58,808 nt of DNA from Polynucleobacter sp. JS-Safj-400b-B2. Its GTDB lineage: Bacteria > Pseudomonadota > Gammaproteobacteria > Burkholderiales > Burkholderiaceae. The position numbers were made by a program, and so were the translations under genes. Numbering within the stretch: the stretch's first letter is position 1; each line of letters begins with the position of its first letter. Positions 40,447-50,463 of the stretch are shown piece after piece. The notes beneath the pieces are model-generated. The model did no database searches. It saw only the letters and a program-made list of their open reading frames with translations, and was not told the DNA's origin. The DNA is taken from the NCBI RefSeq assembly GCF_018881975.1, contig NZ_JACVPJ010000013.1:1-58808 (forward strand), read 5' to 3'.

Positions 40447-42228
40447 ATGACAAGCTCTAACGAAAACGATTCATCCCCGGTAGTTAATTCATCGGCAACT
40501 CCTTCTAATTCAGACACTGCGCCATCGAATAACGATAGCCCTAAGACTGAAGGTCGGGAACGTGCGGAGCGTGGTGATCGTCGCCCACGTCGCCAAGGCG
40601 CGGGAGGCAGCAAGCATCCTTTTAATAAAAAACGCCCATTCAATAAAGATCGGCCACGCCGCGAGGGCGGTGATTCCAATGGCCCCCGTGAAGGTGGAAA
40701 CAACCCAGGCAATAATCAGTCCTCAAAATTAGCCCCGAATCCAGCAGAAAGCGAAGCTTTGTTTGCTTCAGTAGTGTCTGGTGAATTTGATGCTGCCTTA
40801 GATGCGCCTGAAATTGAGGAGGTTAAAAATCCTGATGGCGTTAATGAGAGCGAGATCTCCCATCAAACTGGTGCTGAACGTCGCGCACAACGCGCTCAAC
40901 GTTTACGCGAAGATGAGGATTCAGACGCGCCGACAGATGAGGAAATGAGCAGCCTGCAGTTTGCGAACGTAGATGACCTCCCGCTCAGTTTGCGTGATGA
41001 AGTTTGGTCTGATCTTGATGGTCTAGACGATGACGCAGATGATGAAGATACTGTTAAGTTGCACAAGGTATTGGCTGATGTTGGTATGGGATCCCGTCGT
41101 GATATGGAAGACTTGATTATTCAAGGGCGCGTATCGGTTAACGGATTACCTGCGCACATTGGTCAACGTATCGGACCAACAGATCAAGTACGTAACAATG
41201 GCAAGCCAGTTCATCGCAAGATTCAGACTAAGCCGCCACGCGTCATCATGTATCACAAGCCTGCTGGTGAGATCGTGAGTCAGTCTGATCCGGAAGGCCG
41301 TCCAACTGTATTTGATCGTTTGCCAAAGCCGCGTCAAGGACGCTGGATCGCAGTAGGTCGCTTGGACTTTAATACTGAAGGTCTTTTGTTATTCACTACT
41401 TCTGGTGAATTAGCGAATCGTTTAATGCATCCCCGTTATGGTGTCGAGCGTGAATACGCTGTCCGCATCTTGGGGGACTTGAGTCAAGAAAATACTGCTC
41501 TATTAAAGAGTGGCATTACGCTCGATGATGGTCAAGCTAAATTCTTGCGTTTAGCGATGGGTGGTGGTGAAGGTGCTAACCGCTGGTACCACGTTGCATT
41601 AAGCGAAGGTCGTAATCGCGAAGTGCGTCGTATGTTTGAGGCGGTTGGTCATGTGGTATCTCGCTTAATCCGAACCCGTTATGGCATTTTCTTGTTACCT
41701 CCACGCTTAAGACGCGGTAAATGGGAAGAGATTGAGGCTGGCGGCATCTATAACTTGATGAAGTCTGCAGGCTTAAAAATGCCTCAGCCGCAAGACAAGG
41801 GTCGCAACCCTAACGCGAATTCCAATAATCGTGATCGTCGCCCTATGGGAGAAGATTTTCAGCCGGACCCAATGCAAACTTCAGTTTCTTATTGGGGTTC
41901 GCGTGATGCCTTAACCCTTGCTAGCGGCCACAATGGCCTAACGCATCAGGGCAGAGGTGGAAAGCCTGGTGGTGGTGGCTCTGGTGAAGGGCGCGGACCT
42001 TTCCGTGGTCGTACCCAAGGCGGCAGACCTGGCCAGGGTGGTCAAGGTGGGCAAGGCGGAAATGGTCAAAACCGGAGTAAAGGCGGCAAAGTTCACCATG
42101 GACAGTCTGCTTTTGTGACTGGAAACCCGCAAAGTCCTGGAAATGGGCCCAAGCGTGGTGCACCAAAAGGGCGAAAACCCTTTAATAAAGGGCCTAGAAA
42201 ACCGCGTAATCCGGGCGAAAGCTTCTGA
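40447..42228 (+). CDS. rluB: 23S rRNA pseudouridine(2605) synthase RluB with long tails
   Basis: A 593-residue RsuA/RluB-family enzyme. A disordered, charged N-terminal extension of about 200 residues precedes an S4 RNA-binding domain ([20 protein letters not shown] near 203-222). The catalytic domain has [14 protein letters not shown] with the catalytic Asp near 306, then [16 protein letters not shown], and ends around residue 430. The last 160 residues are Gly/Arg/Asn-rich (repeated [12 protein letters not shown]). E. coli RluB is about 290 residues, so the tails double its size. Long RG-rich tails on RluB are common in Burkholderiales and probably bind RNA. It is co-transcribed with scpB. 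Confidence 0.9.
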   Translation: MTSSNENDSSPVVNSSATPSNSDTAPSNNDSPKTEGRERAERGDRRPRRQGAGGSKHPFNKKRPFNKDRPRREGGDSNGPREGGNNPGNNQSSKLAPNPAESEALFASVVSGEFDAALDAPEIEEVKNPDGVNESEISHQTGAERRAQRAQRLREDEDSDAPTDEEMSSLQFANVDDLPLSLRDEVWSDLDGLDDDADDEDTVKLHKVLADVGMGSRRDMEDLIIQGRVSVNGLPAHIGQRIGPTDQVRNNGKPVHRKIQTKPPRVIMYHKPAGEIVSQSDPEGRPTVFDRLPKPRQGRWIAVGRLDFNTEGLLLFTTSGELANRLMHPRYGVEREYAVRILGDLSQENTALLKSGITLDDGQAKFLRLAMGGGEGANRWYHVALSEGRNREVRRMFEAVGHVVSRLIRTRYGIFLLPPRLRRGKWEEIEAGGIYNLMKSAGLKMPQPQDKGRNPNANSNNRDRRPMGEDFQPDPMQTSVSYWGSRDALTLASGHNGLTHQGRGGKPGGGGSGEGRGPFRGRTQGGRPGQGGQGGQGGNGQNRSKGGKVHHGQSAFVTGNPQSPGNGPKRGAPKGRKPFNKGPRKPRNPGESF

Positions 42229-42229
42229 T

Positions 42230-42261
42230 TTGTATCAGTTTTCTGCCAAATAGGCTATAAT
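42230..42261 (+). promoter_or_regulatory. Candidate promoter for the rimP-nusA-infB operon
   Basis: A perfect TATAAT at 42256-42261 lies directly after rluB, with TTGTAT at 42230-42235 as a possible -35. The spacing of 20 is longer than ideal. Transcription would start near 42268, giving a leader of about 134 bases that contains two strong hairpins before the rimP GTG. Confidence 0.45.
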
Positions 42262-42300
42262 TTTGGTCTTACAGTGCGGTTTTGCTGTTTTTAGTGGTTA

Positions 42301-42330
42301 CCGACTGATGTTGCGATCAACGTAAGTCGG
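42301..42330 (+). promoter_or_regulatory. Leader hairpin upstream of rimP
   Basis: CCGACT...AGTCGG encloses AT-GTTG-CGAT-CAAC-GT, giving a nearly continuous stem of about twelve pairs with one G-A mismatch and a CGAT loop. It precedes an intrinsic terminator by 21 bases. Such a pair of structures upstream of nusA would fit attenuation or NusA feedback, but no competing antiterminator pairing is evident by eye. Confidence 0.5.
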
Positions 42331-42351
42331 CCTGTTCTGAATTTCGAGAAT

Positions 42352-42377
42352 ATGGGCTTTGAAGCCCATTTTTTTTT
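42352..42377 (+). terminator. Intrinsic terminator or attenuator 24 bases before rimP
   Basis: ATGGGC and GCCCAT form a stem extended by TT/AA around a short loop, followed by nine T (42369-42377). It may end rluB transcripts, or attenuate transcription from the candidate promoter at 42230-42261. Because rimP-nusA-infB begin just after it, read-through must be substantial or regulated. Confidence 0.75.
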
Positions 42378-42401
42378 GCCATTTTGGTATGAAGGGGTGT
42401 C

Positions 42402-42893
42402 GTGAAGGATCAGCAGGTTATTTCTGCAGAGCTGGAAAACTTGGGTTACACGCTAGTTGAGATTGAGCGTGAAGCCGGAGGATTGCTGCGCGTCACGATT
42501 GAGAACCCCGATTACGAACGTTTGATTTCTGTTTTGGATTGCGAGAAGGTGAGTCATCAGCTGAGCTACACCTTGCCAGTTGAAAATATCCCTTACGAGC
42601 GTTTAGAGATTTCTTCTCCAGGATTAGATCGTCCAGTTAAAAGTGCCGCAGATTTTGTGCGCTTCGCTGGTATGGAAGTAGATTTGAAGTTGCGTGTTGC
42701 AGTTGGTGGTCGCAAGAATTTTCGTGGTGAGTTGCAAGGTTTGCTGAGTGGTGAATTGAATTCACTAGATGCAAAGTTTGGTTTGGTATTTGAGGGTGCT
42801 GATGGTCAGCCTTCTCAATTGGAGTTCTCTTTAGCCGAGGTCGATAAGACTCGGTTGGTCCCTGTTATTGATTTCAAAGGAAGAAAGTCATGA
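42402..42893 (+). CDS. rimP: Ribosome maturation factor RimP
   Basis: A 163-residue protein with the RimP layout: an N-terminal alpha/beta domain ([27 protein letters not shown], with [20 protein letters not shown]) ending in [17 protein letters not shown], then a C-terminal SH3-like domain. RimP helps mature the 30S subunit. Translation begins at GTG 42402; no in-frame ATG fits. It overlaps nusA by four bases (ATGA). The order rimP-nusA-infB is conserved across bacteria. Confidence 0.93.
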   Translation: MKDQQVISAELENLGYTLVEIEREAGGLLRVTIENPDYERLISVLDCEKVSHQLSYTLPVENIPYERLEISSPGLDRPVKSAADFVRFAGMEVDLKLRVAVGGRKNFRGELQGLLSGELNSLDAKFGLVFEGADGQPSQLEFSLAEVDKTRLVPVIDFKGRKS

Positions 42894-44371
42894 GCCGAGA
42901 AGTTCTCATGTTGGCAGACGCGTTAGCGCGTGAAAAGAACGTTGATCAAGCAATCGTATTTGAGGCGCTGGAGATGGCTTTGGCCTCTGCGACCAAGAAG
43001 CGTTATGCTACAGAAGACGTGGATATCCGCGTTTCAATTGATCGCGAAACTGGTGAATACGAAACCTTCCGCCGTTGGTTGGTTGTTCCTAACGAAGCCG
43101 GTTTACAAGAGCCAGATAAAGAGATTCTGCAATTTGAAGCTCAAGAGCAGCTTGCTGACATGGAAGTTGGCGACTATATCGAAGAGCAAATCGAATCTTT
43201 AGCCTTTGGTCGTATCGGCGCACAAGCAGCTAAGCAAGTGATCTTGCAGCGTATTCGTGATGCTGAGCGTGAACAGATTTTGAATGACTACCTTGAGCGT
43301 GGCGAAAAAGTCATGACCGGTACCGTAAAGCGTGCTGACAAGAATGGCCTAATTATTGAATCTGGTCGTGTAGAAGCATTGCTCCGTCGCGATCAAATGA
43401 TTCCAAAAGAGAACTTACGTTCTGGTGATCGTGTACGTGCATACATCCTGAAAGTGGATCGTGAAGCACGTGGCCCACAAATCGAACTCTCACGCACTTG
43501 CCCAGATTTCTTGATTAAGTTGTTTGAGAATGAAGTTCCAGAGATGGAGCAGGGCTTGCTAGAGATAAAGGGCGCTGCCCGTGATCCTGGCGTGCGCGCA
43601 AAGATTGCCGTGATTACATATGACAAGCGTATTGACCCAATCGGTACTTGCGTTGGCGTACGTGGCACACGTGTAACTGCAGTTCGCAACGAAGTTGCTG
43701 GCGAAGCGGTAGACATCGTATTGTGGTCTGAAGATCCAGCCCAGTTTGTTATTGGCGCTTTGGCTCCAGCCCAAGTGTCTTCTATCGTAGTTGACGAAGA
43801 GCGTCATGCGATGGATGTAGTGGTTGACGAAGAGAATTTAGCCATTGCTATTGGCCGTAGCGGACAGAACGTTCGCTTGGCGAGCGATTTGACTGGTTGG
43901 CAGATCAACATCATGACTCCTGAAGAGTCTGCTGAGAAAACTGAAAAAGAAGCATCTTCAGTGCGCCAGTTGTTTATGGATAAGTTGGACGTAGACCAGG
44001 AAGTAGCTGATATTTTGATTGAAGAAGGCTTCAATACATTAGAAGAAGTGGCTTATGTGCCATTGTCAGAAATGTTAGAGATCGATTCCTTTGATGAGGA
44101 CACTGTAAATGAGTTACGTACTCGTGCGCGTGATTCTTTGTTGACTATGGAGTTGGCAAAGGAAGAGCGTATTGGGGAAGTTTCACAGGATTTACGCTCC
44201 CTAGAGGGAATGACAACAGAACTGATTGCTAAGCTTGCTGACAATCAAGTTCACACCCGTGACGACCTTGCTGAACTAGCTGTTGATGAGCTGGTTGAGG
44301 CGACACAAATTGACGAAGAAACTGCGAAAACGCTCATCATGAAAGCGCGCGAACATTGGTTTACTTCATGA
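42890..44371 (+). CDS. nusA: Transcription termination/antitermination factor NusA
   Basis: A 493-residue protein with all NusA parts: an N-terminal RNA-polymerase-binding domain ([19 protein letters not shown]), an S1 domain around residues 135-200 ([20 protein letters not shown]), and KH domains ([19 protein letters not shown], then [20 protein letters not shown], then [20 protein letters not shown]). Two acidic C-terminal repeats follow (from about 365 and 440), as in E. coli and other proteobacteria. NusA controls pausing, termination and antitermination. It overlaps rimP by four bases and precedes infB by 13. Confidence 0.96.
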   Translation: MSREVLMLADALAREKNVDQAIVFEALEMALASATKKRYATEDVDIRVSIDRETGEYETFRRWLVVPNEAGLQEPDKEILQFEAQEQLADMEVGDYIEEQIESLAFGRIGAQAAKQVILQRIRDAEREQILNDYLERGEKVMTGTVKRADKNGLIIESGRVEALLRRDQMIPKENLRSGDRVRAYILKVDREARGPQIELSRTCPDFLIKLFENEVPEMEQGLLEIKGAARDPGVRAKIAVITYDKRIDPIGTCVGVRGTRVTAVRNEVAGEAVDIVLWSEDPAQFVIGALAPAQVSSIVVDEERHAMDVVVDEENLAIAIGRSGQNVRLASDLTGWQINIMTPEESAEKTEKEASSVRQLFMDKLDVDQEVADILIEEGFNTLEEVAYVPLSEMLEIDSFDEDTVNELRTRARDSLLTMELAKEERIGEVSQDLRSLEGMTTELIAKLADNQVHTRDDLAELAVDELVEATQIDEETAKTLIMKAREHWFTS

Positions 44372-44384
44372 GAGGAAGTAGTGC

Positions 44385-47150
44385 ATGGCAACAACAGTAA
44401 AAGTACTCGCTAAAGAATTAAAACGTACCGCGCCAGACCTCTTGGAGCAGTTGAAGGCGGCCGGTATCGAAAAAGGTTCTGAGGACGATAGCATTACCGA
44501 AAAGGATAAAACTGTCCTGCTCGAGCATTTGCAAAAAGCACATGGCAGCGCAGATTCTGGCGCGCGTAAAAAGATTACTTTAATCAAGCGTGAGAGCTCA
44601 GAAATTCGTCAAGCGGATTCTGCTGGTCGTACTCGCACAGTACAGGTTGAAGTTCGTAAAAAACGTGTACTCGTTAAGGCCGGAGAAAAAGCTCCTGAAG
44701 AAGCTCCAGCTCAAGAAGTTAAAGAGGTTGCACCGGCCGTACCAGCTGCACCAGCTAAACCTGTTATTTCTGCAGAAGAATTAGAGAAGCGCGCTGCTGA
44801 AGCGACACGCCAAGCTGAGTTATTAGCTCGCCAAGAAGCAGAGATGAAAGCGGCTGAAGAAGCGCGTCAAAAAGAAGTTGCTGCTCCGGTGGTTAAAGAA
44901 GAAGCGCCTGTAGATACAGCCCCAGCTGCTGCTGCAGCTGCTGCTGAGAAAAAAGCCGCAGCAGATAAGGTAGCTAAAGATTTAGCTGCGAGCAAAGAAA
45001 AAGAATTAGCAGACATTCGTGTTCGTCGTGCTGCTGCAGAAGCTGAAGCATTGGCCATTCGCGACATGATGAGTGCCCCTGCACGCGTTCTCAAAGCACC
45101 AAGCGAAATTGCTGCTGAAGAAGCCAAAAAAGGTACTCTGCATAAGCCTGCAAAAGTTGAAGGTGCTGATGATAAGAAGAAGGCTGTTGCCAAAGTTGGC
45201 GGCAAGACTATCAAATCGGCTGAGACATCATCTACTTGGCAAGAAGATGGCGCCAAGAAACCTGGCGGCCTAAAGACACGTGGAGATTCTTCTGGTGGTG
45301 TTGGTGGTTGGCGTTCAGGCGGTGGCCGTAAGAAGCAACGTCAAATTGCAGAAGCAAACGTCGATACCAACTTCCAAGTACCTACAGAAGCTATAGTGCG
45401 TGATGTTCACGTACCAGAAACTATTACTGTTGCTGAGTTAGCTCATGCAATGGCGGTAAAGAGCGCAGAAGTGATTAAGCTCTTGATGGGTATGGGCCAA
45501 ATGGTTACCATCAATCAAGTGCTAGACCAAGATACGGCGATGATCATCGTTGAAGAAATGGGTCACAAAGCCTTTGCTGCAAAATTAGATGATCCAGATT
45601 TAGATCTCGGTACGGATGGTCATGACGCAGAGTTATTGCCACGTCCACCTGTTGTAACCGTGATGGGTCACGTTGACCACGGTAAAACTTCCTTGCTCGA
45701 TAAGATACGTGCTGCCAAAGTGGCAACCGGTGAAGCTGGCGGCATTACTCAGCACATTGGTGCATACCATGTGGAAACTCCACGCGGCATGATTACTTTC
45801 TTGGATACTCCGGGTCACGAAGCCTTTACGGCAATGCGTGCTCGTGGTGCTAAGGCAACCGATATTGTGATCTTGGTAGTTGCTGCTGATGACGGCGTTA
45901 TGCCGCAAACAAAAGAAGCAATTCACCATGCGCTCGCAGGTGGTGTTCCTATTGTTGTAGCTATTAATAAGATTGATAAGCCAGAAGCCAATTCAGAGCG
46001 CGTTAAAACTGAATTAGTAGCAGAGCAAGTGGTTCCTGAAGAGTACGGTGGCGATGTGCCATTTATTCCAGTTTCTGCAAAAACAGGTGAGGGTATTGAT
46101 GCTCTCCTTGAAAACGTTTTGTTACAAGCAGAAATCCTCGAGCTCAAGGCTCCTAAAGATGCTCCAGCACAAGGATTGGTCATTGAGGCACGTTTGGATA
46201 AAGGTAAGGGTCCTGTTGCAACCATATTGGTTCAGTCGGGCACTTTAAAACGTGGCGATATGTTGTTAGCGGGTTCAACCTACGGTCGCGTACGCGCCAT
46301 GTTGGATGAAAACGGTAAGCCATGTAATGAAGCAGGCCCATCTATTCCGGTAGAAATTCAAGGTTTGGGTGATGTTCCTGCCGCCGGAGAGTCAGTGCAA
46401 GTAGTTCCTGATGAGCGTAAGGCTCGTGAGATCGCGCTCTTCCGCCAAGGCAAGTTCCGTGATGTGAAGTTGGCCAAACAGCAAGCATTCAAGCTTGAAA
46501 CCATGATGGAAAACATGGAAGAGGGTGCGGTTGAGGCTAAGTTATTGCCGTTGATCATTAAAGCTGACGTACAAGGCTCTCAAGAAGCTTTGGCTCAATC
46601 ATTAATGAAGCTTTCTACTCCAGAAGTTAAGGTTCAAATTGTTCATGCGGGTGTTGGTGGTATTACAGAAACTGACGTGAACTTGGCTGTTGCATCCAAA
46701 GCCGTTATTTTTGGATTCAACTCCCGTGCAGATGCAGCAGCTCGTAAGCTTGCAGAAAACAATGGCGTAGATATTCGTTATCACAACATCATCTATGACG
46801 CAGTAGATGAAGTGAAGTTGGCGTTGAGCGGCATGTTGACTCCGGATAAGAAAGAAGAAATCACTGGTCTCGTTGAGATTCGTCAAGTCTTCCTGGTATC
46901 TAAGGTTGGTGCGATTGCTGGTTGCTTGGTTGTTGATGGAATCATCAAGCGCACATCTAGTGTTCGCCTCTTGCGTGACAACGTTGTCGTTTGGACTGGT
47001 GAGTTGGACTCTCTCAAGCGCTTCAAAGATGATGCTAAAGAAGTTCGTGCCGGTGTTGAGTGCGGCCTTTCATTAAAAGGCTACAACGATATTAAAGAGG
47101 GCGATCAGCTTGAAGTGTTCGAAGTTACTGAGGTTGCACGTTCACTCTAA
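44385..47150 (+). CDS. infB: Translation initiation factor IF-2
   Basis: A 921-residue GTPase. An N-terminal IF2_N domain ([20 protein letters not shown]) is followed by a long Ala/Glu/Lys-rich linker (about residues 90-330). A second IF2_N helical subdomain near residue 345-400 comes before the G domain: [15 protein letters not shown] (G1 near 428), DTPGHEAF (G3) and NKIDKPEA (G4). Domains II-IV follow, ending [22 protein letters not shown]-2 places initiator tRNA on the 30S subunit. Its poly-Ala linker explains a false antisense frame in the region. It lies six bases upstream of rbfA. Confidence 0.96.
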   Translation: MATTVKVLAKELKRTAPDLLEQLKAAGIEKGSEDDSITEKDKTVLLEHLQKAHGSADSGARKKITLIKRESSEIRQADSAGRTRTVQVEVRKKRVLVKAGEKAPEEAPAQEVKEVAPAVPAAPAKPVISAEELEKRAAEATRQAELLARQEAEMKAAEEARQKEVAAPVVKEEAPVDTAPAAAAAAAEKKAAADKVAKDLAASKEKELADIRVRRAAAEAEALAIRDMMSAPARVLKAPSEIAAEEAKKGTLHKPAKVEGADDKKKAVAKVGGKTIKSAETSSTWQEDGAKKPGGLKTRGDSSGGVGGWRSGGGRKKQRQIAEANVDTNFQVPTEAIVRDVHVPETITVAELAHAMAVKSAEVIKLLMGMGQMVTINQVLDQDTAMIIVEEMGHKAFAAKLDDPDLDLGTDGHDAELLPRPPVVTVMGHVDHGKTSLLDKIRAAKVATGEAGGITQHIGAYHVETPRGMITFLDTPGHEAFTAMRARGAKATDIVILVVAADDGVMPQTKEAIHHALAGGVPIVVAINKIDKPEANSERVKTELVAEQVVPEEYGGDVPFIPVSAKTGEGIDALLENVLLQAEILELKAPKDAPAQGLVIEARLDKGKGPVATILVQSGTLKRGDMLLAGSTYGRVRAMLDENGKPCNEAGPSIPVEIQGLGDVPAAGESVQVVPDERKAREIALFRQGKFRDVKLAKQQAFKLETMMENMEEGAVEAKLLPLIIKADVQGSQEALAQSLMKLSTPEVKVQIVHAGVGGITETDVNLAVASKAVIFGFNSRADAAARKLAENNGVDIRYHNIIYDAVDEVKLALSGMLTPDKKEEITGLVEIRQVFLVSKVGAIAGCLVVDGIIKRTSSVRLLRDNVVVWTGELDSLKRFKDDAKEVRAGVECGLSLKGYNDIKEGDQLEVFEVTEVARSL

Positions 47151-47155
47151 TTAAT

Positions 47156-47545
47156 ATGCACAAGACTAGTCCACATCGTAACCAGCGTCTCGCCGATCAA
47201 ATTCAGCGAGACCTGGCCGAGCTTATTCCGCGTGAATTGCGTAGTCCGAGTTTGGGCTTAATTACTTTGCAAAGTATTGAGCTCACTCCTGACTTGGCTC
47301 ATGCTAAAGTGTTCTTTACTGTTTTGGGTGCTGAGCCTGAGCATGCTTTAAAAGCACTACAAGAAAAGGCAGGGTATTTGCACTCATTATTGTTTAAGCG
47401 TTTGCATATTCACACTGTCCCTACATTGCATTTTCACTATGACAGCTCAGTTGAGCACGGCATAGAGATGTCTCGATTGATCGATCAAGCTGTTGATAGT
47501 GATCGCAGCAGCGATCGCAGTGATCAAGCAGACGAGACTAAGTAA
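47156..47545 (+). CDS. rbfA: Ribosome-binding factor A
   Basis: A 129-residue single KH-like domain protein: [20 protein letters not shown] near the N-terminus, [20 protein letters not shown] and the closing [20 protein letters not shown]. RbfA binds the 30S subunit and helps 16S rRNA 5' processing and cold adaptation. The last 15 residues are a Ser/Asp/Arg-rich tail ([13 protein letters not shown]) written in short repeated codons. It lies three bases before truB. Confidence 0.94.
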   Translation: MHKTSPHRNQRLADQIQRDLAELIPRELRSPSLGLITLQSIELTPDLAHAKVFFTVLGAEPEHALKALQEKAGYLHSLLFKRLHIHTVPTLHFHYDSSVEHGIEMSRLIDQAVDSDRSSDRSDQADETK

Positions 47546-47548
47546 TTC

Positions 47549-48460
47549 ATGTCTATTCGGATCGACGGCGTTGTGCTGCTAGATAAACCTGCTGGAATGA
47601 GTTCACAGGGCGCAGTGACTGCTGTCAAGCGTGCTTTTAATGCTGACAAAGCTGGCCATACTGGTACTTTAGATCCTATGGCAACTGGCTTGCTTCCTAT
47701 TTGCTTGGGTGAAGCTACTAAGTACTCGCAAGACCTGCTTGAAGCCGATAAGACTTATATTGCGAGAGTCAAGTTTGGCTCTCGTACTGATACCGGTGAT
47801 GCTGAAGGGCAAATTATTGAAGAGTTGCCTTTACCTGCTTTTGCAAGTGAGGCAGAAATCAAAATTGCTTTAGATTCATTACTCCCGAAATTCACTGGAC
47901 CGATTTCTCAAGTGCCGCCAATGTATTCTGCGCTTAAGCGTGACGGTAAACCTTTGTATGAATATGCTCGTGCTGGCGTTGAGTTAGAACGCGCTCCACG
48001 AGATATTACGATTCACTCCATTCGTTGGATTGATATTGCTTGGCCTGAGGCTACATTAGAGGTGAGTTGCAGCAAAGGTACTTACATTCGTGTGCTGGCC
48101 GAAGATATTGGCAATACCTTAGGGTGTGGCGCCCATTTGGTTGGCTTGCGCAGGACCGAAGTAGGGCATCTGAATCTTGAGCAGTCGTTTACGCTTGAAT
48201 CAATTCAAAGTGGCTTGCAAAATAGTGCTAACTACATATTGCCTGTTGATGCCTTGTTACAAACCTTGCCCCATTTAACAGTGGATGAGCAACAGGCTAA
48301 ACGTTTAGAGATGGGGCAGCGTGTTCCTCTCAACCTGCCTTCTATTGAAGCATTGGTACGTATTTATCGCGCTACTGCTGCACCACATAACTTTATTGGT
48401 ACTGCTGATTGGCGCTCTGGTGTTTTACATCCAAAGCGTTTAATTTCCTCTACCCATTAA
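47549..48460 (+). CDS. truB: tRNA pseudouridine(55) synthase TruB
   Basis: A 303-residue enzyme with the TruB signature GVVLLDKPAGMSSQGAV. The catalytic Asp lies in KAGHTGTLDPMATGLLPICL near residue 42, and the tRNA-binding GKPLYEYARAGVE and CSKGTYIRVLAEDIG segments follow. The C-terminal PUA-like region is shorter than in archaeal relatives. It makes pseudouridine 55 in the T-loop of tRNAs and closes the rimP-to-truB series. A 70-base gap separates it from typA, which may have its own promoter there, although no convincing pair of -35/-10 boxes was found. Confidence 0.94.
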   Translation: MSIRIDGVVLLDKPAGMSSQGAVTAVKRAFNADKAGHTGTLDPMATGLLPICLGEATKYSQDLLEADKTYIARVKFGSRTDTGDAEGQIIEELPLPAFASEAEIKIALDSLLPKFTGPISQVPPMYSALKRDGKPLYEYARAGVELERAPRDITIHSIRWIDIAWPEATLEVSCSKGTYIRVLAEDIGNTLGCGAHLVGLRRTEVGHLNLEQSFTLESIQSGLQNSANYILPVDALLQTLPHLTVDEQQAKRLEMGQRVPLNLPSIEALVRIYRATAAPHNFIGTADWRSGVLHPKRLISSTH

Positions 48461-48530
48461 ATGAATTTGACTTATTTACCCACTAATCTTAATTAACCCG
48501 AATTTATATTCTTAACTTTAGAAGCTTCAC

Positions 48531-50348
48531 ATGACTAAACGCGCACTTCGTAACATCGCTATCATCGCCCACGTTGACCACGGTAAAACTACTTTGGTTG
48601 ACCAACTCTTGCGCCAATCTGGCACATTCCGCTCCAATGAAAAAATGACCGAACGTGTCATGGACTCAAACGACTTGGAAAAAGAGCGTGGTATTACCAT
48701 TTTGTCCAAGAACTGTGCTGTTGAATATGACGGCACACACATCAATATCGTTGATACCCCAGGACACGCGGACTTCGGTGGTGAAGTAGAGCGCGTTCTC
48801 TCGATGGTTGATGGTGTATTGCTCTTGGTAGATGCGGTTGAAGGCCCAATGCCACAAACTCGCTTCGTTACTAAGAAAGCCTTGGCTTTAGGTTTGAAGC
48901 CAATCGTAGTAATCAACAAAGTTGACCGCCCAGGCGCGCGTTGCGATTACGTTATCAATGCAACGTTTGAGTTGTTTGATAAATTAGGTGCAACAGAAGA
49001 GCAGTTAGATTTCCCAGTGATCTATGCATCAGGCTTGAATGGTTATGCAGGAGAATCAGAGGATGTGCGTGAAGGAAATATGCGCCCCTTGTTTGACGCT
49101 GTTCTGAAACATGTCCCTGTGCGTGATGATGATGCAGATGGCCCCTTGCAGTTCCAGATTTCTTCAATCGACTACAACAGCTATGTTGGCAAGATCGGTG
49201 TTGGCCGTATTAGCCGCGGACGTGTGAAGTCAGGTATGGAAGTAGTCTGCATGAATGGTCCTGATGGCACGCCATTCAAAGGTCGTATCAACCAAGTATT
49301 GAAGTTTAAAGGTCTCGAGCGCGAAATCGTTGACGAGGCGGTTGCTGGCGATATTGCCCTCATCAATGGTATTGAAGAGTTGGCCATTGGTACCACCGTA
49401 TGTGCGGTTGATAAGCCAGATCCATTGCCAATGCTTAAGATTGATGAACCTACTTTGACCATGAATTTCATGGTGAACACTAGTCCATTAGCTGGTCGAG
49501 AAGGTAAGTTTGTAACTAGCCGCCAAATTCGTGAACGCCTTGATCGTGAATTAAAGGCCAACATGGCATTGCGCGTAAAAGAAACTGATGATGACACCGT
49601 ATTTGAGGTATCAGGTCGTGGCGAGCTACACCTCACCATCTTGGTAGAGACTATGCGTCGTGAAGGCTATGAGATGGCAGTTTCCCGTCCACGTGTTGTC
49701 TTTCATGAAGAGAACGGCGTCAAGATGGAGCCATACGAGAACTTAACAGTGGACGTAGAAGATTCCACACAAGGTTCCGTGATGGAAGACTTGGGTAAGC
49801 GTAAGGGTGAGTTGCAAGATATGGTGAGTGACGGAAAAGGTCGTACCCGTCTTGAGTACCGTATTCCTGCACGTGGTCTGATCGGCTTCCAAGGCGACTT
49901 TATGACCATGACCCGCGGTAATGGTTTGATGAGTCATACATTTGATTCTTATGCTCCGGCTAAAGATGGCATCTTGGGCGAGCGTCATAATGGCGTATTG
50001 ATCAGTCAAGATGACGGTGAAGCAGTTGCCTACGCTATTTGGAAGTTACAAGATCGTGGCCGTATGTTTGTAAGTCATGGTGATCCTGTATACGAGGGAA
50101 TGGTTATTGGTATCCATAGTCGAGACAATGACTTGGTTGTTAACCCAATTAAAGGCAAGCAATTAACCAACGTTCGTTCTTCCGGTACTGACGAAGCAGT
50201 TCGCTTGGTAACACCAATTGATTTGACTTTAGAGTATGCGGTTGAATTCATTAGTGATGATGAGTTGGTTGAAGTAACGCCGAAAAGCGTACGTATCCGT
50301 AAGCGTCATCTGAAAGAGCATGATCGTAAGAAAGCATCCCGCGAGTAA
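48531..50348 (+). CDS. typA: Translational GTPase TypA/BipA
   Basis: A 605-residue ribosome-binding GTPase. G1 is [15 protein letters not shown] (residues about 13-27), followed by the switch I region with [26 protein letters not shown] and [12 protein letters not shown]-like domains III and V and the TypA-specific C-terminal domain follow ([20 protein letters not shown] and [20 protein letters not shown]). TypA aids 50S assembly and growth under cold or other stress. It is followed by a strong terminator, so it is probably the last gene of this transcript. Confidence 0.95.
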   Translation: MTKRALRNIAIIAHVDHGKTTLVDQLLRQSGTFRSNEKMTERVMDSNDLEKERGITILSKNCAVEYDGTHINIVDTPGHADFGGEVERVLSMVDGVLLLVDAVEGPMPQTRFVTKKALALGLKPIVVINKVDRPGARCDYVINATFELFDKLGATEEQLDFPVIYASGLNGYAGESEDVREGNMRPLFDAVLKHVPVRDDDADGPLQFQISSIDYNSYVGKIGVGRISRGRVKSGMEVVCMNGPDGTPFKGRINQVLKFKGLEREIVDEAVAGDIALINGIEELAIGTTVCAVDKPDPLPMLKIDEPTLTMNFMVNTSPLAGREGKFVTSRQIRERLDRELKANMALRVKETDDDTVFEVSGRGELHLTILVETMRREGYEMAVSRPRVVFHEENGVKMEPYENLTVDVEDSTQGSVMEDLGKRKGELQDMVSDGKGRTRLEYRIPARGLIGFQGDFMTMTRGNGLMSHTFDSYAPAKDGILGERHNGVLISQDDGEAVAYAIWKLQDRGRMFVSHGDPVYEGMVIGIHSRDNDLVVNPIKGKQLTNVRSSGTDEAVRLVTPIDLTLEYAVEFISDDELVEVTPKSVRIRKRHLKEHDRKKASRE

Positions 50349-50387
50349 TTTTGCCGAGTTGTTTTAATCAGTTACGCTGTTAGTTAA

Positions 50388-50419
50388 ATAAGAGTCACCT
50401 TTGGGTGGCTCTTATTTTT
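50388..50419 (+). terminator. Strong intrinsic terminator after typA
   Basis: ATAAGAGTCACC (50388-50399) pairs along its full length (one T-G pair) with GGTGGCTCTTAT (50404-50415) around a TTTG loop, followed by T (50415-50419). It ends transcription about 40 bases after the typA stop. Confidence 0.9.
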
Positions 50420-50463
50420 CCACCACACCAATATTCCTAAAATCTGAGTAATTTAATCATTTC

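Noticed and set aside
39969..40712. A 247-codon minus-strand open frame across scpB and rluB
   Set aside because: It is Ser/Val/Thr-rich low complexity, the mirror of the acidic ScpB tail, and overlaps two well-supported genes.
44867..45256. A minus-strand open frame of 129 codons inside infB
   Set aside because: It is an artefact of the Ala-rich IF-2 linker, with no family pattern and a composition of Ala/Ser runs.
48467..48510. A promoter in the truB-typA gap (TTGACT with TAATTA or TATATT)
   Set aside because: At correct spacing the -10 is a poor match, and the good -10 is too far away.
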